Origin: Hemileia vastatrix
Taxonomy: Eukaryota > Basidiomycota > Pucciniomycetes > Pucciniales > Zaghouaniaceae
NCBI GenBank assembly: GCA_030280995.1
Contig: JASXTE010000016.1
Location: 22,129,501 to 22,193,500, forward strand
Reading direction: 5' to 3'
DNA: 64,000 bases
Positions 44,078-56,710 of the stretch are shown one piece after another. The position numbers and the translations under genes are program-made. Numbering within the stretch: position 1 is the first letter of the stretch; each line of letters opens with the position of its first letter. The notes beneath the pieces were generated by a model. It was not told the DNA's origin, did not search any database, and worked only from the letters and a program-made list of their open reading frames with translations.

Positions 44078-47000
44078 ATGACACCATTTTTTTGTGTTTG
44101 TAAATGTGAAGAGCTTTGATGTTCATCAAGAAAGCATCAGACCTCATTGGGAAGCTTTGAAGTTGGTGTAGCATTCAAAACATCTCAGTCATACTCCAAT
44201 CATGAAGAGGAAAATAATCACAAAGCACAGATGGTTGGTACATCCAGTGCTTCACCTAACTTAGGATCCAACATCCAAGATCTTGTAAGAAATAAATATT
44301 TGGTAAATAAAGATAAATTATGTTTCAATTAATCTCTATTTTTTTCTTTGCTTAGGGGAAGCCTGTTTCAGATACAATTGGATCTCTACCCCAGTCAAAT
44401 GAATTGAATTTGGAAAAGCTTTATATCCAAAAGATAGTGTGGCAAGTAGCAAAAATTTATCTTATCCATCATTTAAGCAAAGAAGGTTGTTCTGAATTTT
44501 TGCGTGACAAAATAAACAAACTCAAACTTCTTAGTGACTTAGGGAAAATAGATACTAGTATAATCATCAGCCTGATTCCCCTTTTCTATAGAGACAGTTT
44601 TTAATCAATTGCAACCCAATCCATTATTTGTCACCAAGACTTGCTGTGCTAAGTGCTTTTCTCTTTATGAGTATAACCCAAAACACCAACCATTAAACTT
44701 ATTTTGTACTCAACCTTTTTATTCATCCTCAAAGTGCTATTTGAAAGATTTAGAATGGAGAGAAGAAACTTTAAATTGTGATGAAAGTTTGTATTTGGAT
44801 TAGTACAAACAAGAAGAAGAAATCTACCATCCTTGTAAAACATTTCATCACAACAGTTTGGTTGACTGGCTTTCAGGAAAGCTTCAACTAATCAAACTCA
44901 AGATTCTTATTGAGAAAAAAAATGATTTTTTAGAAAACATGAAAAGGGATGTGATGAAAGATGTATATGATGGTTTTGTGTGGAAAAAGTTTCCAGATAT
45001 TTCTATTACTCAAAATAGAAGTGTTGATGGATATACAAAAACACAAGATAATTTAGTTTTTAGTTTATATGTTGACTGGTTTAGGACAGGTGGCAATTGC
45101 ATTGGAGGTCATCAGAAATCTGTGGGTAATATCTTGTTGGTGTGTATGAACTTGCCTCCAGAAGATTGGTACAAAACCAAAAATCTATTTTTGTATGCTA
45201 TTATTCCTGGTCCAGCTGAGCCAACAAGTGAACAAATAAATAATCTTCTGAAGCCTCTTGTTGATGAACTAAAGACTCTATGGGATGGAATATTAATTGA
45301 AAAACACCTCACTATCCACAGGGCTGAAAAATAAGAGCTGCATTATTCTCTTTAATAGGAGACATTCCTGTAATACAAAAGATTTCTGGTTTTGCAAGTC
45401 ACTCAGCCACTTAGTTCTGCTCTGTCTGTCATATTTAAAAAGACAAAATCTGTGAGCATCAAGTTGAAAAATTTTTCTTATGTACTCATGAGGATAATAT
45501 GTACTGGGCAGAGAAGTGTAAAAAGTGTTGGTCACTTTGGGAGCGGGTACCTATTGTTAGGAGTCATGGGGCTCAATTGAGCAAGCTGAATAACTTTGTA
45601 TATTGGAATCCTACGGAATATTGCTCAATTGACTTGATTAATTCACACATGCTTGGAATACTTAAAGATCACAGTCTAAATTTTTATCTAATACAAAATT
45701 CTGCAATCAACCTAGAAAAAAATCTGACAAATGAAAAAAAATTGGCATGTAAGAAGAGATTATTATGATTCAAATTCTGATATATTACTAAATAAGCAAT
45801 ATAAAAAATGTAGAAGCAGCTTAATCAGCAGTGATGCTGATAATATTGAACCAGTGGGATGGCATAAAAGACTACAATATACAAGCACAACAAGACCGTC
45901 ACAAACATATCTTAGAATGGATAGTAGAGGAGCTGAATCAGAAGGATCAAACAGAAGGGAAAAGTCATCAAGTTCTGAACATCACTTTTGAACCTTAGAG
46001 TTTGGCTCAGAACATGCTTCTGGAAGTGGAAGTGGAAATTCGACCTATAACTTAAGGAAAACAAGTATTAGAATATCTGAAAGTGAAAGATATAATTTAT
46101 CCTTTGAGACTATAAGAAGTAAGAAAGATAAAAAGAAGGGAAAAGAGAAAGAAAGAAAAAGAACTAGAAATCCACGATTTTCAGCCACTGAGCTAGAGGC
46201 AGTGTGGAATGTGATTGAGAAAAAAAAACCCCCCTCATGGATTTCACGAGTTCCAAAACAAGTAGGATCTAAAAAGTCAGGTTCCCTCAAAGACACAGAA
46301 TGGCATGTGTTTATACTGTTTACTTTCCTTTTTCACTTATACCCCCTTGGGTAGAAAAATTAAATCAAGCTGAGACATCAGTGATTTCAGAACACAAACC
46401 TAGAGAATATTATCTTCTCTAATCACTCACCACTTTAAGTTAATTTACCAAATTTTTAACTTTGAAAAATGTATCCATTAATGAAGTTGATGATTTGAAC
46501 AACTGCTATTAGAGTATAATAACTGCTTGGAAGAAGGTTGGAAAAATATCAGCTTTAAGCCAAATCTGCATTTCACTCAACATTTTCCAGAAATGATTAA
46601 ACGATTTGGTCCACCTATAGGTATGGCTACTTGGGCTGCTGAAAGATTTAATGGTATATTATCAGAAATTACAAAAAATCATCATACAGGTATTTAGTTT
46701 AGTAATTGGGTGCTTAAAAATTCAAATGAGCTAATTTATTTTTATTGAGCATAGAAGAAATACCACAGACCATGCTCAAGCACTGGCATCGGAAGTCTAG
46801 GGTATTGGAACTAGGTGAAGCTGAAGATGATGCTCAGTATGGATCTAATATTAAAAAAATTGAATTCTATACGAAAAAAAGACATATACATTTAACTGAG
46901 GCATTATTTACAAAATGGGTAATGGAACGCTTGAGAAAAGAGACATCTAAATGGGCTTTGTTACCATCAGAGAAGGTAGGAGACCGGGTAGTTGAAAATA

Positions 47001-47332
47001 TAGCAAACATATTTGTCCATGAAAAGCGTTATATGACTCATGACCAGAATCCTGGGAATTCTACCATTGAATTCTACTTTGGAAAAGATAGTCAGTTTGA
47101 GCATATTGATCAGATTTTTATTTCAAAGGACAATAATGAAAAAGTCTATCTAATTGTAAGTCCATTTAAAGAGCTTATACCAGAAGATACAAAAAAGGAT
47201 TCTTATGAGGGGTTTCAAAAAGTGCATTGCCTTTTAGTAAGATTAGAAAAAGTGAAACACCTTGTGATAAATCAAGATTCAATTATTGGACATGCGGCCA
47301 ATTTACAGCACCAAAGGGAATTTTTGGAATAA
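44078..47332 (+). pseudogene. Tnp2-like transposase of a CACTA/CMC element
   Basis: Likely ATG 44078. Exon 1 ends NLGSNIQDL at GTAAGAAATA (44285) and splices after TTTGCTTAG to GKPVSDTIG. Hallmarks of Tnp2 (Transposase_21) follow: KTCCAKCFSLYEYNP; LYVDWFRTGGNCIGG; GNILLVCMNLPPEDW; AIIPGPAEPTSEQINNLLKP; LVDELKTLWDG; IGDIPVIQKISGFASHSAT with a FCSVCH zinc-like motif; WNPTEYCSIDLINSHMLGI; PPSWISRVPKQVGSKKSGSL; RFGPPIGMATWAAERFNGIL; and SIIGHAANL at the C-terminus. In-frame stops (a TGA near 44117, a TAG at 44802, a TAA at about 45332, a TAG near 45410) and several frame changes show decay; most fit C-to-T. The transposase would cut and join CAC-ended elements with 3-bp target duplications. A second gene follows, as is usual for CACTA elements. 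Confidence 0.85.
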
Positions 47333-47874
47333 AGTGCAATTTAGTCACTAATGTTGGACTTCAGAAACTAGTAAGTAAAAAAATTAAACAACATAAAAAT
47401 TTTATTTTTGTTAATATATTTGAAATTATTTAGGATTGGTAAGAATTGGGAGGATTTGGAATGTTTATAATAGATTTTTGGAACAGCTAGATGCAAGATT
47501 AATAAATAAAACTTTTTGAGATCTTGCCTAAATGTTTAAGAAAACAATAAAAAGGGAATTTTTTACGGTTTAGAAACCCTGCTATTAATGAGTGACATTT
47601 TATTGTAAATTTAATTTCAGCTAAAAGGAATCCAATGTACTATACAAAGTCTACCTATACTTGAAAAATATTATAGATAGTTCAGAACCAGGGTTGAAAA
47701 GTCTAAGGACCATATTTTACAAGCCAATAAAACTGAGTATTCAACTAATTTTTTTGCTTGAATATTTTATTTATTAAACTCACAATTTAAATTTATAGCT
47801 AATTTCTCTTTAATATTATCTTGTCTATATTCTGAAAGTTAATAATTTTTGTTTTATTTTTTATAAAGCACAGA
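47333..47874 (+). other. Spacer between Tnp2 and the second gene
   Basis: AT-rich, with remnants of a coding frame just after 47332 (KCNLVTNVGLQKLVS). Otherwise nothing recognised. Confidence 0.4.
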
Positions 47875-50353
47875 ATGTCTAATACTGGTGATGCCATGCA
47901 GGTTGATACTTCATTAGAAAGTAACTTTAGAGGGAAAAATAATCCTCCTCCTCAAAATCCTAGAACGGGTGATTCGGGTCCTGTTCCCCCTGAAAATATT
48001 AGAAAAAATCCAGGTAAACCCTAACCTCCTCATCAGTCTTCAACAGATTCCCTAATTTGATCAACTGATTGCTCTTCTAATATCACAAATACAGATGGTC
48101 AATCCACACCTCATAATTTTCAGAAGTGAGAAGAAAGTGTAGGGAATGATTGGGCTTGTCAAGGTACGCTTTTGGTCTAGAAGATTTGGTACGGAGTTTT
48201 TTCAAGAATTTTAAAGGTTTTAAATGGACTCTCAAAGACTGGTACGTATTTCTTAATCTAAGTGATTTTTTACTCAAATAAAAGAGGTAGAATTTTAATA
48301 TTATTATAGTCTATTTATTAGAATTACGCTATTGTAAATACTAATGTGATAAAGTATAAAATATAAGTTTGTGTTGTAATACGTAGTAATAAAAGTAAGT
48401 GATAAAGAATGGATTGAAAGGCACAAAATCAGAGGCCTTTTATAGGCAAAATATGAGAGAATAAAATATAAGGAACTTACACCGTCTACTGTGAGTGTGA
48501 GAGAAAAGAATGACAAGAAAAAGGAGTACATAAATGACATAAGAAAGTAATAAATTAGTATGTCAACAAGGGCATCAAATTTATTAGCAACAAAGTTTGA
48601 ATTCCTTGTACTGTCACAATTATTACACAATAAATAATCAATTATATTACTTTCACGGGATTACAGATCTCTCACTGAGATAATATAATTGTTTAAAAGT
48701 TTTTATATTATAAATTTATTATTAATTTTATTCCCTTTGACATATACTTTTGAGCACGGTGTTAGGGAGTAAAAATTGTAAGGGAAATTTTATTTATATT
48801 ATTTATTTATACTACTTATTGTACTTAACTTAGTTAATTGTAAGTACTACTTAAGTAAATAAATAAATAATTATTATTAAGAAGAAAAGGCATGGCTTCA
48901 ACTCAGTAAAATAATTAATTATTTTAACAGGTAAGTCTAGTAGCCTGGCTGACAGGGCTAGTATGTTGTTGAATCAGTTTCTTGGAAACAGTGTGAAATC
49001 CACTTCTACCAAGCCAGCAGCCAGTACCAGTGAAACTAGTGAGTAAACTTTTTCAACATAATTTTATATTTTAAAATAGGCTTACCAATTTTTATTTTCA
49101 AAAAATTGCAGTTAATCCCTATCTTATAATTCAAGCTACTGATCACCTCAGAATACTTGATTCTGAGTCACTTCAAAATGACCAAAACTTGAAAATTGTT
49201 AGAAGCATAGTTACAAGTTGTGATGTACCAAGGAGCTCAGATTCTATTAGCTGAAATATCTATCACTTGTGAAGTTCTGTCTTGTTGGACCCATTAATGT
49301 ATCTCACTTTCCTATAGGCCCAACAAAAGAAGAAATTAAAGATTGGAAGAGTTGGCATGATTACAAGCAATTGACAATTGAAACAGCATTAAAACAGGTT
49401 CAAAACGCACCACAGGAAACTTTAGATTCTGATTGTCAATTTATTTTAAAAAATACTGCCATATTCCTACGTTCCAAAATTCATCTACCAGCTATTTTTT
49501 TTAACACCTGAGCCCCGAGGACTAAAGGGAGGAGCTGCTGTACCAATCTCTGTAAAACAAAATTTGAAATGGGAGTTTCAAGAGAAAGGATTTCATTGAC
49601 TCACTTTTGATTGGAACTGTCAAAATTTTAAGAGTCACAATTGAATCAAGTAATGGGGAGTGTAGTATCAGACCATTGTACTAAGTGGCTCTCAACATTA
49701 AAAAATATTTATTCAGAAAAACTCAGGTTTAAACCAATCATTTTTGAGAAATGGGTGGTCAACAAGGGAAAGGAGATTCAAAAGGTGTCTGTTCAAAACA
49801 GTGAGGTGATTGAGGCAAGTAGAAAGGAAAAGAGATCAAGAGCACAGATAAAGTGTTATCAAATAAAGGTATATATTCAAAGCATAATTACTAAAGAGAT
49901 TTATTTACTAATTTGATTTTATTTTAGATTTAAAGAAACTGCTAAGACATGGCAAGAAAAAAGTGCATTGATCAGCCAGGATTTGTAGAACTTTTTCATG
50001 ATACAAGTCTCATGGCTGATTTAGAAGAAGCTTCAACCCATCCAGAAGAGAAACATCCTATACAAGTAGTTCCTGGATGGAAAAATCCAATACTCAATAA
50101 AATTTTAGATAAAATGGACATCTTGACTAAAAGAATGGCCAATTAAAATGTTGAAATGGCTTCAATGAGCAAACTTTATGATTGCTCAACTAAAAAGACA
50201 GCTTCAACAGATGGTATCTTGAGTGTTACCAAATTTCTGCAAAAAAACTGCTATTCACCTGGATATTTAGTAAATTTGTCCATTAATGAGAGGGAATTAC
50301 TTAAGTTTGGAGGAGATATAGATTTTTCAAAAGTTAATGAATCACTAGATTGA
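47875..50353 (+). pseudogene. Second gene of the CACTA-like element, unknown product, split by a solo LTR
   Basis: ATG 47875 (MSNTGDAMQVDTSLESN), in a disordered Asn/Pro/Ser-rich N-terminus. After the LTR is removed, NDWA joins SMLLNQFLGNSVKS in frame. An intron starts at GTGAGTAAAC (about 49041) and ends TTGCAG (49112), leading to NPYLIIQATDHLRILDSESL. Later parts (GPTKEEIKDWKSWHDYKQLT, KWLSTLKNIYSEKLRFKPII, a basic RKEKRSRAQIK, FHDTSLMADLEEASTHPEEK, YLVNLSINERELLKFGGDID) lie in changing frames with stops. I do not recognise the family. Position downstream of Tnp2 suggests the accessory DNA-binding protein (TnpA-like) of CACTA elements, by analogy only. Confidence 0.6.
48157..48954 (-). repeat. 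Solo LTR (798 bp) of the chromovirus family
   Basis: Minus strand begins TGTCAGCCAGGCTACTAG and ends GCGTACCTTGACA, collinear with the LTR at 6514-7304. Perfect GGGCT duplications flank it (48152-48156, 48955-48959). Removing it and one duplicate restores the reading frame of the surrounding gene. Confidence 0.95.
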
Positions 50354-51105
50354 GCAACAGAACCTTAAGTTTTTTACCCCACTGGCAACCATGTATATAG
50401 AGGGGTAGTAATATAATTTTTTAAATAAAATTATTATTCTTTTTTTTAAAAAAATTCCAATTGATGTATATGATAAGAGAAAGCAAAAGAATTTAAAATT
50501 ACATAAATATTGAGGATAGAAAAATAGATATATATTTTTGTAAAACTTTAATACATGATAAAAGTTTTGATTATATAAATGTGAAATTTTTATTATGCAC
50601 AATATATGAACCTGAAATAAATTAAATTGAATCTCTTCTCAGATACTTACAACAAGATTAAATTTAAACCTAAAACAAGAATAGAATTTGAATTAGAATT
50701 TAAATTTAACATACCTGTTTTTCAATAATTATAATGGCTTTTTTATTGGTTAAAAGTCACCAATGATTAGCATGAAAATGCACATTTGAAAAAATTTATG
50801 AAAGTGAACACCATCCCTGATAAAAAAGGAAACATCATTAAAGGCACTAAATAATCCATCACCATAGTTAATAAAAAAAATATATTCAAAAAATTAAAGC
50901 ATCCAACCCATAGGAAATGACGTTCACAAGAATCTTAAGAAAATATAAGTTTTTAAAATTTCATTTATCACAAAAATAATTAAAAATTATTGATCATTAA
51001 AAAAAATAATCATCAATTTATATTTGGTTTTAATCCCTTAATAAAATAAAAGAGGCTTTAATAAAATGTAATTGAAAACATAATTCAGTAGAATTTAATT
51101 ATTGT
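50354..51105. other. AT-rich DNA, nothing recognised
   Basis: Follows the second gene. A/T runs and no conserved frame. It probably includes the 3' untranslated region. Confidence 0.5.
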
Positions 51106-51109
51106 GCTA

Positions 51110-52980
51110 TGTGTCCAGTAGAAAATTGGCCAAACTTGTACTGAACACTTTGGCCAAGACCAGGGACTAAAAATTGCAAGAAAACCAAAAATTGACAGGC
51201 CACAAAATGAAGATAATTGATTCCATGAGAATTTTTTTGGGTAAAAGGGTCCAGAAAACATTTAGCCAAGCTTGTGCTGGACAATTTTCAAATTTGGAGT
51301 TGGTTGGGTGGATATATATTTAAGATTAATAAGGTATTCCTTATAATAGTGTCCAGCATAAGTTTGGCCAAACTTGTGCTGGAAACTTTTACCAAAAAAA
51401 CTTTTTGATGGCATCAAATATCTTCATGTTATAGCCTATTTTTATTTAATTTCCTTGAATTAATAAGCTACTGTCTATGACCAAAGAGTCCAGCACAAGT
51501 TTGGCTGAACTTGTGCTGGAAATATTTCCAATATGAAGTTGGTATGGTGCATTTTTATTTAAGAGAAGTGAGGTGTTCCTCATAAAAGTGTCCAGAACAA
51601 GTTTGGCCAAACCTGTGGTGGACACTTTTACCAAGACAAGTGACTAAAAATTGCAAGGAAAATCAAAAAATAGCCCATATAATAAAGATAATTGATGGAA
51701 TTTAATTGTTTTTAGGTAAAAGTTTCCAGCACAAGTTTGGCCATACTTGTAATGGAAACTTTTATAAGGAACACCTCACTTTTTTCTGGACACTTTTATG
51801 AGGAACACCTCACTTCTCTTAAATAAACATGCACCTTACCAACTTCATATTGGAAACTTTTCCAGAACAAGTTCGGCCAAACTTGTGCTGGAAACTTTGG
51901 TCATGGACAGTAGCTTATTAATTCAAGAAAATTTAATAAAAATAGGCTATAACATAAAGATATTTGATGCCATCAAAAAATCTTTATGTTAAAAGTTTCC
52001 AGCACAAGTTTGGAAAAACTTATGCTGGACACATTTCCAATATGAAGTTGGTAAGGTGCATATTTATTTAAGAGAAGTGAGGTGTTCCGCATAAATATGT
52101 CCAGCACAAGTAAAGCCAAACTTGTTCTGGACACTTTTACCTCAAATAAATTCGATGTAATCAATTGTCTTCATTATAGGGCTATTTTTTTGATTTTCCT
52201 TGCAATTTTTAGTCACTGGTCTTGGTCAAAGTGTCCAGCACAAGTTCCGCTGTACTTTTCTGGACACATTTCCAATATGAAGTTTTTAGGGTGCATGTGT
52301 ATTTGAGAGAATGAGCTCATCCCCATAAAAGTGTTCTACACAAGTACGTCCAAACTTGTGCTGGACAAATTTACCTAAAAACAATTTGATACCATCAATT
52401 ATCTTCATTATATGGGCTATTATTTGATTTTCCTTACAATTTTTAGTCACTGGTCTTGGTCAAAGTGTCCAGCACAAAATCGGCCATACTTGTCCTGGAC
52501 ACATTTCCAACATGAAGTTGTTAAGGTGCATGATTATTTAAGAGAAGTGAGGTGTTCCTCATAAAAGTGTCCAGCACAAGTACGGCCAAACTTGTTCTGG
52601 ACACTTTTACATAAAAACAATTTTATGCCATCAATTATCTTCATTATATGGGCTATTTTTTTATTTTTCTTGCAATTTTTAGTCACTGGTCTTAGTCAAA
52701 GTTTCCAGCACAAGTTCAGCCATACTTGTGCTGGAACCATTTCCAATATGAAGTTGGTAAGGTGCATGTTTATTTAAGAGAATTGAGGTGTTCCTCATAA
52801 AAGTGTCCAGCACAAGTTTGGCCAAACTTGTGCTGGACACCTTGACCAAGACCAGTGACTAAAAATTTAAAGGAAAATCAAAAAAATAACCATATAATGA
52901 AGATAATTGATGGCATTAAATTATGTTTTAATAAAAGTGTCAAGCACAAGTTTGACCTTACTTGTGCTGGACATTTTTTC
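51110..52980. repeat. Array of about 16 palindromes beside the Tnp2 genes
   Basis: Palindromes with half-site GTCCAGCACAAGTTTGGCC lie near 51111, 51250, 51346, 51487, 51588, 51722, 51858, 51990, 52097, 52230, 52332, 52463, 52568, 52700, 52802 and 52936, spaced 96-146 bp in an alternating pattern (about 235-bp double units with inverted orientation). Spacers alternate between AAGGTGCATGTTTATTTAAG / AGAGAAGTGAGGTGTTCCTC and AGTGACTAAAAATTGCAAGG. The palindrome is the same as in the 12-kb element; the spacers differ. Dense short repeats near an end are typical transposase-binding regions of CACTA elements. Confidence 0.88.
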
Positions 52981-53029
52981 TCATTAAAGTTTGATGGAAT
53001 CAATATTCTATATATTCCTTGCCATTGTT

Positions 53030-54278
53030 TTTTGGTAAAGAGGAAAACTTTAGCTATTTGTAGGTAATTTTGAGTATATTATGAGTAGTTTATATTTCTA
53101 TTTTAAGGTAAAAGAGTAAAATATTTTCTGCAATTACTAGTAATTTATCTCCTTCAATATTTATAAGATATTGATGATAATCTCTATAATACCCATTCCT
53201 AATATTCCTATTTGATTTGATTATTTTTTTTAGTCCTGATTTAAAGGATTTTACTTTTTTATCAACAAAGTTTTACATCAATGTGAAAAATACCCTAATT
53301 AATCCTGCTATATTTTTTTTGACTGTTACTTTTCAATAATAGCTCAAGTTAGAAACATATATCCATTATCTATTTTCTTTTTCAACTTAGTTATCTCAGT
53401 GGAACAACTTCATCAATTACTTTTGAATGATGTTTACAGTACTGAACCTTGTACGAATCTGTAAAATACTTTTAAATAATTTTGAATTTGGTACTTGGTT
53501 ATTGGAGTTTACAAGGCAATAATTTTAATTACTTTTATACTTTATCGATATGTTAAGATTCTTGAGTTTTTCTATTTCTGATTTATTATATTAATTTAAC
53601 TCTAACTAAGTTTAGACTAGGTTTGTGCTGTGGTATGCCTGTGCAGCCCTAACAAGCTCCTATCATAGAATAAATAAATTTTTTTTAATAATTTTATATA
53701 ATATTATTTACTGTTAACTTTTTTTATCCCATTTTTTTAAATTATCTTTTTCCTTTCTTTTTGTTCCCCGTTTTTTATAACACAAAAATATGTCAAAATT
53801 TCCAATAAGAGATTCCTTTGTCATATTGCATGAGGTCAATATTTACAAATTAATTTAAATATTTAAATTAGTTAAATTTACATTCTCAACAATTTACTCT
53901 TTGTGATTTTCAAATTGCAAATTGTACATTTTCTTTGTTTGTCATACTTTAAATCCCCCAATGTTTATGTCTAGTTACTTCCCTTTCACTATTTACCCCA
54001 TTATTATAATCAGACTATTTTACTATATGCTTTCTAGCTTGATCCAATTGTAAAAAAAGGCTATCAAAAACCTGCTTCTGGTAATGTATAAACCCTCTTG
54101 TTTTGTACCACCTTTCTCAATTTGTTTATTTCTCTCAATTTTACCACTATTATCTTTTGGTTATCACATTCATCTGTGTTAGTACAGCTTGAAAATCCCA
54201 ATCTTAATATATATTTTTTATCTCTTTATTACCTTGATATAAGAATTCTTTATTTTATTCAAGTAATAAGTCATTAAA
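53030..54278. other. AT-rich DNA, no feature seen
   Basis: Should contain the right terminus of the CACTA-like element, but no matching inverted repeat or TSD could be picked out. No credible ORF. Confidence 0.4.
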
Positions 54279-56710
54279 ATGCCTTGTGATAAAATGACAC
54301 CTCCTTTACGTAAGATATATTACTTTATCTCTTGTATCTTCTTACAACAACTTTTCTTTTCCATTAGTATATTTGATATATTTACACCAAGTAGTTATTT
54401 GACAAAATTTCATCAGAATCCTCAATTTGAATCCTTCAAAGTCAAGAAAAAACCACCTCTAGGTATGTTTCCAAGCCCCCTTCTCTTGCCAAAAAAAGGA
54501 CCAAAATTACCCAATCTCAATATGGCAAGATACTTGAATTTGCTAAAGGCAAAACTGAAGACCTACTGTCAACTCTTATTCAGAAGCCTTTGCCATCTTA
54601 TATTTCAAATGCATATAACAATGTGCTTGAATACATTGATGACCTAGAAAAATGTAAGCAATTATTTTATATTAAGTTATTTAAAATCAGTGGGATAGAT
54701 AATTGACCCTTTTTTTAAAAAAAACTATTCAAATTCAGCTTATGAAAAAGGTATCATTCCTCCCAATGAGGTCATTATCATCAAAGACAATGATGATAAT
54801 AAAAGATCTGACCCATAAGGCCATGCATAAACATCTCAAAAGGGAGATAAGACTATTCTTTGATGTTAAAAAGGATGAGACTTTCTAGGGGCTCTAGTTT
54901 TGTCATTGCTACTAAAACTCCTCATGAAAAGGATTCCTCTTACACAACATCTCAAAAATCTTAACAAACTAGCCAAAATGTGTCCAAAAGGTATGTCATT
55001 TCTTTCATGAGTAATATTGCAAACCATTTTATATTAGTCTTTAAAGCTATCTCCAAATTTTTTACTTTTTAATTTATTATTTCTTATCTTTTTCTTATCT
55101 TTTAGTCCAGCTCTAAAAACCACAATTAATCTGAAGCTTCACAAAATAGCAAATCTTGCTCTAATGAAGAAGAAGAAGAAGATGATGATGAAGATGATGA
55201 TGATGAAAATTAGAAATACGAAGCTTCTTTAACTCAAAAAGATGATTAATCTACTTCTGCTGATGAGTTTGAGAACACACCAAATGAAGAAGTTGATCCA
55301 CCTAGCCAGCCACACAAAAATACTTCAATTTCAAAGAAACAGCTTCTAGTTTCCGTATCTTCAAAATCTAAGATTAAAATTCTAAAAATCCTATGGTCTC
55401 TATCATAATCAATTAAAACTGTTAATCATTCCCTTCCTTTTACTCTGACAAGGATTGGTGACTCAAAGTTACAGAAGCAAATAGCTGAAATTCATCAATT
55501 TTTTAAAGGTAGAATTAATTGTCAAAAGGTACTTGGGGCATGGACAGAAATTGTTCAGTTATTCAAAATCCATTTCTTTATTTCTCTCAAAAAGCCACAA
55601 GGAATTTTGCACAAATTCATTTTGTATGAAAGAGATCTTCTCATGACAAAATGCTAACAAAAAATAAAGGAACTCCGTATCTATAACTTTCTTGAAGTTT
55701 TTTATTCATTTTATGATAACTAATTCTTTTTTTATTTTTTTAGCTTTGAATTTTCTCAATGTTGACACTTTGCAGATCTAGGTGGTCAATAATTTGAACT
55801 TTGAAAATTTGGAAAAATTTTGTAACGCTGAAGAACCAAACTCAAATAATCTTTCACCATTTAAGAAGACTGATCACCCTGAATTGTCAATGATATGTAT
55901 GCTATCAAGACTAGTTAGCCAAGTGCTCACCAGAATTCTTTTTGGGCATCCCTTTTTGCATCATCTCTTTATCTTTCTTCTTAAGAGTTTACCTTTCCTG
56001 CTGAAGAATCCAACTTCAATCCAGATTGTCCTATTTATCGGGCCCTACATATTCTTGCCCACCTCACACATCTGAAGAGCAAAGTTCCTGATATGTTTGA
56101 CAGCTCAATATCACAGTTAATTGCTACAAATTTTTCAATGACTCCTCTGTTCCAATTCAGAAACATAATATTTGACATCATGATTTAAATAATTATTTTC
56201 AAATCTAGAGAGGCTTCTGCAAATATATCTCAAGCTCAAAGCAAGAAAAGACAATGTTCAAAGAATAACAATAAATTGACAGATATGCAGCAGTTTGATG
56301 AGCCTCATAATGATTCTATTCAAAAGATGAATCAAGAATATGCACATCATAAATATCAATCAATAAATTTTTACTTTTTTGATGGTGTTTGTGGTTTATT
56401 TCTTTCCTCACAGGACCACTGGCTTGTGTCAGCTTCAGACTGTTTAGAATTCATAACACAAATTGGCCTCCTTAAAAAATACAGTGATAATAATAATCCA
56501 TGTTGTGAAAAAATCTGGAAAAACCTTAATTTTTATATCTTTAATATTATCAAACCCTTAATAGATAATTCTGGGACAATGCCATTTAATTTTAATACTC
56601 CCACCCTTAGCCATATTTCTAAAGAAATGGAAGCTAATTTTCTTGATTATTGGAATATTATTCAGCCAAATTCTTCATTTTTCTCTATTTTTGATGTAAT
56701 TAATACATAA
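54279..56710 (+). pseudogene. Decayed multi-exon gene of unknown family
   Basis: A short first exon from ATG 54279 (MPCDKMTPPLR) ends at GTAAGATATA. A later exon reads RTKITQSQYGKILEFAKGK and EDLLSTLIQKPLPSYISNAY up to GTAAGC (54655), then YEKGIIPPNEVIIIKDNDDN. A further exon has the acidic stretch NEEEEEDDDEDDDDEN (about 55160-55210) and SADEFENTPNEEVDPPSQPH. The last part (about 56270-56710) ends YWNIIQPNSSFFSIFDVINT, TAA. Many in-frame TAA codons fit former CAA. Family not recognised; it may be a TE gene or a captured host gene. Confidence 0.4.

Noticed and set aside
51099..52777. Small ORFs with MSSTSLAKLVLDTF-type sequence
   Set aside because: They are translations of the palindrome (the same peptide appears wherever it occurs, including 23461-23679 and 27187-27402).
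53030..54278. Right terminus of the Tnp2 element
   Set aside because: Looked for TGGTG or TAGTG ends matching a CAC start before 44078; no pair with a 3-bp duplication was convincing.
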